From CBDBZX01 sp965213645 (GTDB taxonomy: Bacteria > Deinococcota > Deinococci > Deinococcales > Trueperaceae), in assembly GCA_965213645.1 (NCBI GenBank), contig CBDBZX010000002.1:1736001-1800000 (forward strand): DNA of 64,000 bases, read 5' to 3'. The translations under genes and the position numbers were made by a program. Positions 52,787 through 60,387 of the stretch are shown in pieces. A model generated the notes under the pieces. The model had not been told where the DNA came from and ran no database searches. It saw nothing but the letters and a program-made list of their open reading frames with translations. Numbering within the stretch: position 1 is the first letter of the stretch; each line of letters opens with the position of its first letter.

Positions 52787-53322
52787 AACGCGCGCTCCTT
52801 TCCGTAAGCTGACTGAGGCATTTCTTCTCGAGGAGGGTCGGGCTCGAGCCAGGCCCTTATAAATGTGGGTAAAAGTGCCGCGAAAAGCCAAAGTACGCCG
52901 AAAACGTAGACGATATACCAACGGTTGATGACGTGTTCTATGCAAGAACCCGGCAGTCCCACCCGGTAACAGCCCAACTCGTCAAGTTTGATAAAGACGT
53001 AAGTGAGCACTGCGAACGCCGACCAGAGGACGACGTGATAGCTCAGCCTGAACGCCCTATTCCTCAACGCGAGCTGACGCTCATCGGGCTTAGCGTCCAA
53101 GCGAACGGACGCCCATAATCTCGCGGTGAGAAGCGGCGTCCCTAGCAGCAAGAAGATACTCGCGACGACTTGCAAGGTAATAACTACAGCAGAATCGTGG
53201 TTCACCTGAACGTCCGTCGTGTATAGGAGAATGCCCAGAAGGATATTGGCGGAGATGACCAAGACAAGCCTCCTACGAGTTTCCTGCTGCAACGGGCTAG
53301 ACAATGTACGCCGAAACGTCAT
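52783..53322 (-). CDS. Four-helix membrane protein (DUF2178-like)
   Basis: 179 aa, four hydrophobic segments, with DERQLALRNRAFRLSYHVV between helices two and three. Small membrane proteins with a central DERQ motif next to short XRE regulators form a widespread unit of unknown function. Start overlaps the regulator stop by four bases. Confidence 0.7.
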   Translation of the reverse strand: MTFRRTLSSPLQQETRRRLVLVISANILLGILLYTTDVQVNHDSAVVITLQVVASIFLLLGTPLLTARLWASVRLDAKPDERQLALRNRAFRLSYHVVLWSAFAVLTYVFIKLDELGCYRVGLPGSCIEHVINRWYIVYVFGVLWLFAALLPTFIRAWLEPDPPREEMPQSAYGKERAL

Positions 53323-53585
53323 GCGGCTTCCTCCTTTTGAATCTTGTAAAACGCCTCACTCAACGGCTCGAGCGGTTTGGTCGAAAAAATCACTTCGATA
53401 GGCAAGTTGAAAAACTCCGAAAGCCGAAAGGCCAGCTCCAAACTCGGATTGTAGTCACCCCGCTCCAAATACCCCACCGTCTGATAGTTCACCCCGATGG
53501 CGTCCGCAAGCTCTTGGCGCGAGAGCCCCCGCTCCACCCGCAGCACAGAGAGGCGGTTGTAAATGGTCAGTTTGTCACTGGGCAC
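53319..53585 (-). CDS. Short XRE-family helix-turn-helix regulator
   Basis: 88 aa from GTG 53585, preceded by GAAGAGGTAGGC. The frame is open further but without a ribosome site. HTH: LSVLRVERGLSRQELADAIG, VNYQTVGYLERGDYNPSLEL, then FFNLPIEVIFS. It matches the short XRE type that usually partners with small membrane proteins, which follow here. An AT-rich promoter with TTGACA on the minus strand lies at ~53610-53645. Confidence 0.85.
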   Translation of the reverse strand: MPSDKLTIYNRLSVLRVERGLSRQELADAIGVNYQTVGYLERGDYNPSLELAFRLSEFFNLPIEVIFSTKPLEPLSEAFYKIQKEEAA

Positions 53586-53714
53586 GCCTACCTCTTCTCT
53601 ATTTCTAAAATGTATTGTTGTATATCTATAATATTTTGTCAAGTAATTACAGCTCATTGACGTTGATCTTTATTTATTTTAGACTAGACTTAGACCAGTT
53701 TGGAGCGTATTGAT

Positions 53715-53951
53715 ATGCGTGAAATCGGCGCTTATGAAGTTAAAACCCATCTGTCCCAACTCCTCGACGACGTAGCGAAGGGAGAAACCATCACTATCAC
53801 AAAGCATGGGCAACCCGTCGCTAAGCTCGTGCCGGCGGGCGGGGCGCGGCGGCGACCTCCCCAGCAGGTTACGGCGGAGTTGCGGAGCTTCCGGCAGGGC
53901 GTCTCCTTCGGCGGTTCGCTTCAAGCTGCTCTCAGAGAGGGCCGCCGCTAG
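53715..53951 (+). CDS. Phd/YefM-family antitoxin
   Basis: 78 aa from ATG 53715 with GGAG ten bases upstream. REIGAYEVKTHLSQLLDDVA, GETITITKHGQPVAKLVPAG is the standard Phd/YefM DNA-binding and dimer part; the C-terminal tail (RSFRQGVSFGGSLQAALREG) would bind the toxin. The stop overlaps the vapC start by one base. The complex usually represses its own promoter. Confidence 0.88.
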   Translation: MREIGAYEVKTHLSQLLDDVAKGETITITKHGQPVAKLVPAGGARRRPPQQVTAELRSFRQGVSFGGSLQAALREGRR

Positions 53952-54361
53952 TGGCTTTTGTTTTAGACGCCTCGGTGACGATGGCGTGGTGCTTTGAAGA
54001 TGAGGTGACGCCCTATAGTGAAGAGGTGCTAGACAGCTTGAGCGAGACTACCGCCATCGTTCCGACGCTGTGGTGGCTCGAGGTTGCCAACGTTTTGTTG
54101 GTCGGTGAGCGCCGTCAGCGGCTGACGCAAGCGCAGAGCGCGAGGTTTACCGAACTGCTTACGGCGCTGCCCATCGAGACGGCGCAAGAGCAAGACGCCT
54201 TTGCGCCGCTTCTAGCTTTGGGGCGGGAACACAAGCTCTCAGCTTACGACGCCAGCTACTTGAGCCTCGCCTCGAGGCTTGGCTTGCCCTTAGCGACCTC
54301 CGACGACAAGCTGCGCGAGGCAGCACGGCGTATCGGCGTACCGCTCCAAGCGATAACGTAA
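53951..54361 (+). CDS. vapC: VapC-family PIN-domain ribonuclease toxin
   Basis: 136 aa, GTG start. PIN acidic residues: FVLDASVTMAWCFEDE (Asp6), LWWLEVANVLL (Glu), SAYDASYLSLASRLGLPLATSDDKL (Asp and Asp). Such toxins cut tRNA or rRNA when the antitoxin is lost. Translationally coupled to the Phd-type antitoxin. truB begins two bases after its stop, so a housekeeping gene has been drawn into this transcript or vice versa. Confidence 0.88.
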   Translation: MAFVLDASVTMAWCFEDEVTPYSEEVLDSLSETTAIVPTLWWLEVANVLLVGERRQRLTQAQSARFTELLTALPIETAQEQDAFAPLLALGREHKLSAYDASYLSLASRLGLPLATSDDKLREAARRIGVPLQAIT

Positions 54362-54363
54362 CG

Positions 54364-55299
54364 GTGCCCGTTTTTACCGTAGATAAACCGCTCGGCGTCA
54401 CCTCACACGATGTCGTCTCCAGAGCGCGAAAGCTCCTCCGTACGAAGCGCGTCGGGCACGCGGGCACGCTCGACCCCTTGGCGACGGGCGTGCTCGTCGT
54501 CTTGACGGAGGACGCCACCAAGCTTTCCCCTTTTTTGACCGACTCGGACAAAACCTATCTCGCTTGGGTCTCGTTCGGCGCGAGCACGCCGACGCTGGAC
54601 GCGGAAGGGCCAATTTTGGAAACGGGTGACGCTTCACACCTGAAACGCGAAGAGGTCGAGCAGGCGCTTGCGCCCTTTTTAGACCTCACCGAGCAGCTAC
54701 CGCCGCAGTATTCTGCGATCAAGAAGGGGGGCGTGAAGGGCTACGAGGCGGCGCGGAAGGGGGAGGGGCTCGAGCTGCCCCCCCGACCCGTTGATTATAA
54801 AGAAATTCGACTTTTAGACTTTGCGGAAACCAGGGACGCGCTGCCGCGACGCTTCGAGCCTACTGAGTGGGGTTGGGACTCGAGCGAGACAGGGCGCACA
54901 TTTGTTTTACCCGAACCTCTCGCCGACCTCCCCACTGCACTTCTCGCAGTGCGCGTGCAAGCGGGCACCTACATTCGGGCGTTTGCTAGGGATTTGGGCA
55001 AAGCGCTGGGCGTGCCCGCACACCTCTCGGGACTAGTGAGAACCAAAGCGGGGCAAAGCGAGCTAAGAGACGCGCTCAACGTTGACGATCTCCCCAATCA
55101 AAGAGGTAAAGGAAAGGCTGAAGCGCTACCCTATCCGCTTGTCGAACTAAGCGACAAAGACGTGACGCGAGTACGGCAGGGACAAAGGCTCACCCTAAGC
55201 CTCTCAGGGCGTATCGGCTTAGTGGATAAGGCGGGCGAACTCGTGGCGGTGGCAGAGCCTAAAGATGACAAGTTTTCTCTGCTGCGCGTGTGGCAGTAA
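54364..55299 (+). CDS. truB: tRNA pseudouridine(55) synthase
   Basis: Forms pseudouridine 55 in the T-loop of tRNAs. 311 aa; TVDKPLGVTSHDVVSRARKL, RVGHAGTLDPLATGVLVV with the catalytic Asp, then PPQYSAIKKGGVKGYEAARKG. The C-terminal PUA-like part is VTRVRQGQRLTLSLSG. GTG start with no clear ribosome site, so it probably depends on coupling to vapC. Confidence 0.94.
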   Translation: MPVFTVDKPLGVTSHDVVSRARKLLRTKRVGHAGTLDPLATGVLVVLTEDATKLSPFLTDSDKTYLAWVSFGASTPTLDAEGPILETGDASHLKREEVEQALAPFLDLTEQLPPQYSAIKKGGVKGYEAARKGEGLELPPRPVDYKEIRLLDFAETRDALPRRFEPTEWGWDSSETGRTFVLPEPLADLPTALLAVRVQAGTYIRAFARDLGKALGVPAHLSGLVRTKAGQSELRDALNVDDLPNQRGKGKAEALPYPLVELSDKDVTRVRQGQRLTLSLSGRIGLVDKAGELVAVAEPKDDKFSLLRVWQ

Positions 55300-55365
55300 A
55301 AGGTCTAAGAAACCTATACTGATTGCCACGCTGAGTATATTCACCGGGAAGAGGTAACACTGAGT

Positions 55366-55812
55366 ATGTCCGAGCTTCTACTCCGCCCAGTTATACCGGA
55401 CAACTCCTATGACCTCGACCTCTTGGCGCGGCTGAACAGACGGCTCACCAAAGACGAGCACAGCGCGAACGAGATGAGCGTAGCGCAGTTACGAGGGCGT
55501 CTGCAAACTTGGTTGAAGGCGGACTACCACGCGGTTCTGTTTGAGTACTCGAGCAGCAGCGCAGGTTACACCGTATACAGATTTCAAGATGAGACCTTTA
55601 GGAGTCAGCGCGTCGTTTACGTACGGCAGTTTTTCGTTGAGCAAGCCTACAGGCGACAAGGCGTAGGACATGAGGCGTTCGCGCAGCTTAGACGGAACTA
55701 TTTTGGAGAGGCGCGGGTGGTGCTCGAGGTCCTCACCGCCAATCCGAGCGGCTTAGCCTTCTGGCGAAGTCTGGGGTTTGAGCCCTACGCGGTAACGCTG
55801 GAACTGGTGTAA
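55366..55812 (+). CDS. GNAT family N-acetyltransferase
   Basis: 148 aa. LLLRPVIPDNSYDLDLLARL, then YVRQFFVEQAYRRQGVGHEA (CoA loop) and LEVLTANPSGLAFWRSLGFE. AAGAGGT about ten bases before the ATG, and TATACT near 55313 is a possible -10. Its 3' end abuts the truncated hicB copy on the other strand. Confidence 0.85.
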   Translation: MSELLLRPVIPDNSYDLDLLARLNRRLTKDEHSANEMSVAQLRGRLQTWLKADYHAVLFEYSSSSAGYTVYRFQDETFRSQRVVYVRQFFVEQAYRRQGVGHEAFAQLRRNYFGEARVVLEVLTANPSGLAFWRSLGFEPYAVTLELV

Positions 55813-55827
55813 CTGATTTGGCTTAAA

Positions 55828-56021
55828 GAAGGCTTGATAGAGTTCATCTACGCTCTTACCTTGAAATGTCACCACGTCGCGTAGATCGAGAACTTCCCCG
55901 TGGAAAATGCCCGCCCCGTCGTCAAATTCGACATGTCCCGTGTAACCTTTGTAGTTCAACATCAGTTCTCCTCAGGGGCGAACCCTACAACATCACGCAC
56001 TTCGCTTAGGAACTTAGGGCG
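55828..56021 (-). pseudogene. Fused remnant: ParE-like start, hicA tail and truncated hicB
   Basis: From 55962 downward the sequence encodes LNYKGYTGHVEFDDGAGIFH...SVDELYQAF, almost identical to intact HicB at 58415 for 45 codons, then stops matching at ~55828. Just upstream, GFAPEEN-stop (55962-55985) is the exact end of HicA. Before that comes KFLSEVRDVV, following a GTGACGCCC right after the antitoxin stop, which looks like the start of a ParE/RelE toxin out of frame by one base. This is a recombined relic with no intact product. Confidence 0.75.
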
Positions 56022-56255
56022 TCACTCCGCTAGGCGTTCATCAACCTCTTGAAAGACCTGAGAGGCGGAAAGACTCTGCACATCCCCTTCGTCATATGCC
56101 TGGATGCGCCGCTGAATTTCGGTGTCCCATGCCGCTTCAACCTCTCTTGCTTCTTGTGGCTCGAGGCTGCTTAGCAAACGGTGGGCGAGCGTGAAGCGCT
56201 GGTCTTCTGGAAGGGTTAGCGCGTCACTCGTAAGGGTATCAAGCGGTTTTTGCAT
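56022..56255 (-). CDS. Addiction-module antitoxin (CHP02574-like)
   Basis: 77 aa. ALTLPEDQRFTLAHRLLSSL, EVEAAWDTEIQRRIQAYDEG and SQVFQEVDERL fit the putative addiction-module component family that precedes ParE/RelE toxins. Its toxin is missing: only a short frameshifted relic follows. It is an orphan antitoxin. Confidence 0.75.
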   Translation of the reverse strand: MQKPLDTLTSDALTLPEDQRFTLAHRLLSSLEPQEAREVEAAWDTEIQRRIQAYDEGDVQSLSASQVFQEVDERLAE

Positions 56256-56369
56256 AAGGACATTGTAGCACTGAGAGGTTAAGGCTCTGCTTTGAGGTTC
56301 GAATGTATACTGCAGACAACTTCATTATTCGGCGTTGGCAGAGCCGCCAGCAAATGGTATGCCTAAAGT

Positions 56370-56657
56370 GTGCCGTTCGAACTGATGATTGCACCAAGTA
56401 TTGAAGAGAAGATTTGGACGAAGCACCGCGTCTTACCTGACGAGGTCCGCGAAACGCTAGACGACCCCAACCTGCGCCGCTTCCTCATCAAGCGTAACCG
56501 CAAAGCGAGGGAAGTCACCTACTTGTACGTCGGGCTGACCTACACAGACAGGCTTCTAAGGTCTGTCGTGATTCACAAGCCGGACGGGTCAGCCTACCTC
56601 AAGACTTCACTTGATGCGTTCAAGCAAGACCGAATCAGCTATAATAGACAACAATGA
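56370..56657 (+). CDS. BrnT-like toxin candidate
   Basis: 95 aa from GTG 56370. KIWTKHRVLPDEVRETLDDP, then TYLYVGLTYTDRLLRSVVIH and the C-terminal YLKTSLDAFKQDRISYNR. The order (K-HxV-x-EV, central YVGLT, end A.....E/K) resembles BrnT/DUF4258-type ribonuclease toxins, but the similarity is weak. It overlaps the next gene by four bases, as in BrnTA-type pairs where the toxin comes first. Confidence 0.6.
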   Translation: MPFELMIAPSIEEKIWTKHRVLPDEVRETLDDPNLRRFLIKRNRKAREVTYLYVGLTYTDRLLRSVVIHKPDGSAYLKTSLDAFKQDRISYNRQQ

Positions 56658-56845
56658 GTGACGTTCTAAATCGCCGAGATACTGAGCACAGAGTCATCAC
56701 CGACCCCGAGGACTTGCCCAACTTCGACCTCATGTCAGATGATGAGGTTACGGCGTGGTGGGAGCGCAACGAGGTCAGTTCGGAGATTCTAGCCTCTTTG
56801 GAAGACACCGGCGAAGAGATAGACTTCGACTTTCAAAACGAATAG
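56654..56845 (+). CDS. Small acidic antitoxin candidate
   Basis: 63 aa, strongly acidic. ITDPEDLPNFDLMSDDEVTAWWERNEVS; no DNA-binding domain is evident. It overlaps the upstream toxin candidate and ends the plus-strand pair. Assignment is from context. Confidence 0.55.
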   Translation: MSDVLNRRDTEHRVITDPEDLPNFDLMSDDEVTAWWERNEVSSEILASLEDTGEEIDFDFQNE

Positions 56846-56960
56846 GGCTGAAAGCTTTTGAAGTGTGGACTCGAGTCAGGTTTGAGGGTTAGCTCGAGCC
56901 TCAATACCGCAGCGCCACGACCTGTAGCTTATCTCCTCGAGCACGGCAAATCTAGTTGCC

Positions 56961-57218
56961 CTACCTAAACTCAACGGAAGGTTTACCCGCTAAAAGTCCA
57001 GCGACTGAGATATCTTCATCCACCTGCAACCAATGGATACCTTCACCGCGACCCAAAAGTTCGTAATCGGCACGCTCCGCAGGGCTCGCGTTCGCTAAGC
57101 GGGGAAACCAAACGATAGGAACAGACAGGCTACGCCCATCGGATAAAGAAACGATAATTTCGTCATCTGTACATTCGACAGCGTCAGCAAGAACAAGATT
57201 AGCTGCTAAAGAAGTCAT
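56961..57218 (-). CDS. DUF2442 protein
   Basis: 85 aa. VECTDDEIIVSLSDGRSLSVPIVWFPRL, then YELLGRGEGIHWLQVDEDIS and GLLAGKP is the full DUF2442 pattern. DUF2442 typically pairs with DUF4160, as here, and the pair is regarded as a likely toxin-antitoxin module. Its start lies inside the 3' end of the broken DUF4160 gene. Confidence 0.85.
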   Translation of the reverse strand: MTSLAANLVLADAVECTDDEIIVSLSDGRSLSVPIVWFPRLANASPAERADYELLGRGEGIHWLQVDEDISVAGLLAGKPSVEFR

Positions 57219-57465
57219 TCCACGCCTCCTCGAGAGTCGTTCGGTTCTCTTCTACAAGTTTACGCAATCTGGACAGCTCGCGGGCTGAATACCCCGTGCT
57301 GCTCGCGTAGGCGACGGGTCTAAGCTAAAACTTCGCGAGGGCGCGGTCTCGCTGGATGTGAATATGGGCAGGTTCGTCGTTCTCGTTAGCGTAGAAGAAA
57401 AACCTGTAAGGTCCGATGCGTAAGACCGTAGGCGCATGGGTATTGTAGCGTATAAAAGTTGGCAT
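57199..57465 (-). pseudogene. DUF4160 gene with in-frame amber codon
   Basis: Reads PTVLRIGPYRFFFYANENDE, PAHIHIQRDRALAKF, then TAG (57325-57327), and continues in the same frame LRPVAYASSTGYSARELSR, LRKLVEENRTTLEEAW to TAA. The family has AKFWL at this place, so a TGG to TAG change explains the stop. The rest is undamaged, so the mutation is recent, or the stop is read through. Confidence 0.8.
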
Positions 57466-57556
57466 CAAACGGAAGAGGTCATTAGCTCGAGCCGCAATAC
57501 CGCAACACCACAATATGCAAGATTGTGTTTAAGCGCTTCGGGTTTGCTTTGCGAAC

Positions 57557-57883
57557 TCAGGTTGCTATCGTTACCAGAACCCCCGGCTGCGCTACTTCAA
57601 TTGCCCGGTTCACCTTAGCCATTGCGGGTTCAATGTCTACCCGTCGGCTGCTGCGAGACAAAATCAACATTACAGCCAAGTCATACTTCGGCAAATTCTG
57701 CTGATGCTGCATGTTGTGGTCAAGCGTCACGAGCACATCGAACTCGAGTTCCGCCACGCTCAAAAGCTCCCCATTCTTCTTGCCGTTCCAGCCCCGCTCG
57801 CGCACGGTCATCATTTCATAAGACGAATCAAATGAGTGTTTTAACTTTCGGTCTACATTTTCGTCAAGCAGTACTCGCTTCAC
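57557..57883 (-). CDS. DUF5615 PIN-like toxin candidate
   Basis: 108 aa, GTG start. RVLLDENVDRKLKHSF, VRERGWNGKKNGELLSVA, FDVLVTLDHNMQHQQNL keep the acidic positions of the Mut7-C/PIN-like DUF5615 family. Overlaps the DUF433 gene by four bases; the pair is the VapB45/VapC45-like module type. Confidence 0.85.
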   Translation of the reverse strand: MKRVLLDENVDRKLKHSFDSSYEMMTVRERGWNGKKNGELLSVAELEFDVLVTLDHNMQHQQNLPKYDLAVMLILSRSSRRVDIEPAMAKVNRAIEVAQPGVLVTIAT

Positions 57884-58095
57884 GCTGCTAAAAGTGCGTC
57901 CTTTGCCATCTCGAGAAACGAGATTGCCTGCTCGCGGCTTACGCCGGGAAAGCCGTCTAAAAATTCGTCTAAGGTGTCGCCGCCCCCTAAGTAGTCAAGC
58001 AAATTTTGAACAGGCACACGTGTACCCGTAAAGACGGGAGTGCCGCCTAAGATCTCAGGGTCGGTGTGGTAGACCTCTTCGCGTGTCATCCGCAT
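57880..58095 (-). CDS. DUF433 antitoxin candidate
   Basis: 71 aa. EILGGTPVFTGTRVPVQNLLDYL and GGGDTLDEFLDGFPGVSREQ are the DUF433 (VapB45-like) helix-turn-helix pattern. Its ATG shares a base with the hicB stop, and its end overlaps the DUF5615 start. Confidence 0.87.
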   Translation of the reverse strand: MRMTREEVYHTDPEILGGTPVFTGTRVPVQNLLDYLGGGDTLDEFLDGFPGVSREQAISFLEMAKDALLAA

Positions 58096-58415
58096 CAGGA
58101 TGCCTTGTCCAATCGTTCAGCAATCCACTGATTCAGACTTTTACCCTCTTGCTTCGAGAAGGTATAGACTTTGCGGTGCAGTTCAGGGGGCAAACGGAGC
58201 ATCAGTTTACCGGAGAAAGGTTTATCAGGTTCTTCACCTCTCTCTTCGCAAAACTCGAGGTAGTCGTCTACCGAATCTCTAAAGGCTTGCTCGAGTTCAT
58301 CTACGCTCTTACCCTGAAACGTGACCACGTCACGCAGGTCGAGCACTTCTCCGTTGAAGATGCCCGCCTCGTCATCAAATTCGACATGTCCTGTATATCC
58401 TTTGTAGTTCAGCAT
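58095..58415 (-). CDS. hicB: HicB-family antitoxin
   Basis: 106 aa. The partly degraded RNase H-like N-terminus reads YKGYTGHVEFDDEAGIFNGE. The C-terminal ribbon-helix-helix region is GKLMLRLPPELHRKVYTFSK, SLNQWIAERLDKA. Overlaps both neighbours by one base. A near-identical truncated copy lies at 55.9 kb. Confidence 0.9.
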   Translation of the reverse strand: MLNYKGYTGHVEFDDEAGIFNGEVLDLRDVVTFQGKSVDELEQAFRDSVDDYLEFCEERGEEPDKPFSGKLMLRLPPELHRKVYTFSKQEGKSLNQWIAERLDKAS

Positions 58416-58684
58416 CAGTTCTCCTCAGGAGCAAACCCTGCTTTACTTAGAAAACGCCTTACGGATTTTAGAGCACCTTTGTCTGTCTCTTTTTGCGGAT
58501 GCGGGCGGTGAAAAACAGCCCTGACACCACCCAAGGCAACCCGCACCCTAGAACCACGCCCTTCACTAATATCTGCACCTAGAGCAACTAAGAGTTTCTC
58601 TATATCAGACCAAGCAACGTCAGAACGGACGGGACTTTCAAAGATAGCTTGAAGCGTTTTGGCTTGCTTCTTATTGAGCCCCAT
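58415..58684 (-). CDS. hicA: HicA-family toxin
   Basis: 89 aa. AWSDIEKLLVALGADISEGR, RVRVALGGVRAVFHRPHPQK (His of the dsRBD-like mRNA interferase), ALKSVRRFLSKAGFAPEEN. It is about 20 residues longer at the N-terminus than the shortest HicA proteins. HicA cleaves mRNA and HicB neutralises it. First intact gene of a four-gene overlapping TA chain. Confidence 0.9.
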   Translation of the reverse strand: MGLNKKQAKTLQAIFESPVRSDVAWSDIEKLLVALGADISEGRGSRVRVALGGVRAVFHRPHPQKETDKGALKSVRRFLSKAGFAPEEN

Positions 58685-58726
58685 AGTGTCATTTTACGAC
58701 ACTAGAGCATATTTGGCAAGTGAAAC

Positions 58727-59073
58727 TCAGTTAGATATTCTCTTCTCAAAGCCTCGAGTTGCTTCTAAGAGGCGTTCGGCGTTGGCGGGGCTGCGCAGAA
58801 GATATAGCGGTTACCAGAAGTACTAAGCTTGAATCACGCAGATATCATCCCTTAAAGTGCGTGCTGCACGATGTTCTATCTTGTGAGATTGGCTCAAACC
58901 AGATGATACCTGCTATACATCGTCTCCTGCCAAGCGTTCCAGTCGTCCAAACTCATCATGACCACAGCCTTGTCGCTGCCTTTGGTGATGATGATGGGCG
59001 TGTGGTCGTCTATGACCTCATCTATGGCGTTGGCTAGGTTCTTTCGGGCTGTGGTGTAGTTGAGGATTTTCAT
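58727..59073 (-). pseudogene. yefM: YefM/Phd antitoxin split by a TAGC element
   Basis: Codons 1-53 (59073-58915): KILNYTTARKNLANAIDEV, HTPIIITKGSDKAVVMMSLD, DWNAWQETMY. The element then adds SRYHLV-stop. Beyond the element (58804-58727) the frame continues LLRSPANAERLLEATRGFEK to TGA. Joining the parts gives the usual ETxYLLRSPANAxRLLEA ending of YefM. It starts three bases after the OLD-nuclease stop. No YoeB-type toxin follows. Confidence 0.85.
58805..58915 (-). repeat. TAGC palindromic element, copy 5 (inserted in yefM)
   Basis: On the minus strand it begins TAGCAGGTATCATCTGG, contains TCTCACAAGATAGAACATCG and CAGCACGCAC, has GGATGATATCTGCG, and ends GGTAACCGCTA. TA flanks it on both sides (58916-58917 and 58803-58804), while the interrupted gene needs only one TA. 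This is the clearest proof that the family is mobile. Confidence 0.85.
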
Positions 59074-60387
59074 AGCTCAATCAAACAGACCATTGATCTC
59101 ACCAAACACCTTTTCAAAGTTGTCCAATGTTGTTGCATCAAAGAAAGTCTTATCAATTCCTAGCTTGACAAGTTCATTTGCTGGTCGATAATGATTGAAC
59201 CTGCCTTTACCCAAATGTTTATTGATTTGGATAATTACTGGCTGAATATTTGGATTCAGATCAGAAAGTGCAATATCTGGATGTTCGGAGAAAGCCAAGT
59301 TGAATAGCTTCAGATAATCTTCTTTAGCAAACAAATCCTCAAGATCAGCTTTAGCGAAGTTATCAACGAATTCATCGAAGAAGCGAATTTTATTCTTGTG
59401 GATGATTCTACCTCTAATCATCTCTTCCATCTTCTCTTTGCCCTTCGCATCGGTATAAGAGTCAAGGAGGCAAACAATTTCCAGCTTGGACCCTCTTAAA
59501 AGAGAGATAAAAGTTGCCACCTTCTCCAAACCGCCCGTTGGAACAATCGTGATCTCCGGTCTTAAATATGTTCTACCGTCAGCCTCTAAGATGCCAGACA
59601 TCGCGGTTAATATGATGAGGTCCGATACCCCTTCAACTAGCAAGTTCCTAGGACTAATAAATAGGTTTTGAGCTATGTCATATCCGAGTGCAGCTTGTAG
59701 AGGGAAAAGAGTATTTGGGTCTTTTTCTTGTACGCTATCCGAAATTTGCGAACCGCTATCAGTTTCCAGAATGGTTCGCACTCTGTTCAATTTTTCGGAC
59801 GAAATCATGAACGGAGAATGCGTCGAGTAAACGATTTGATACCCGTCAGATAAATCTTCTATAAACCTCAAGAGGTCATGCTGAGCAGAGGCGTGGAGAT
59901 TTAGACCTGGCTCATCAAGCAAAAGGATATAGCTAGAGTTGGCATCCTCTTGTATCTTTTTGAACCACACTAGAAATGAGAAGAACCAATTGAAACCTTT
60001 GCTCCGATTCCTTAAAGGAAGAGAGACGCCCTTATTCTTAACTCGAACATCTAAAATATGTTCAACAATTCGCGTATTTTGATACTGGTCAGTCTTTTCC
60101 TTTTTGTCTATTTGAAACGTAATTTGAAGATTTTTATTAGTTTGCCAATACTTGAAAAGCTCTTCTGAAATTATTGCTTCTGTAGCTTCTAATTCTGCTA
60201 TAAAGTCTTCGAAATCGTCGGCTTTCAGAATTTCTGCCGTGTCAATATCTGCAAGTTCAAAAAGTGCTTTCGCTGTTTTAAGTTCACTCGCTTCGAGACT
60301 ACCTTTTTCTAAATTTTCAATACTGATTCTCGAAGGCAACGAGAAATACTCATCGTAATAGAGAAATTTTGGTCGATTAGGCTTTAG

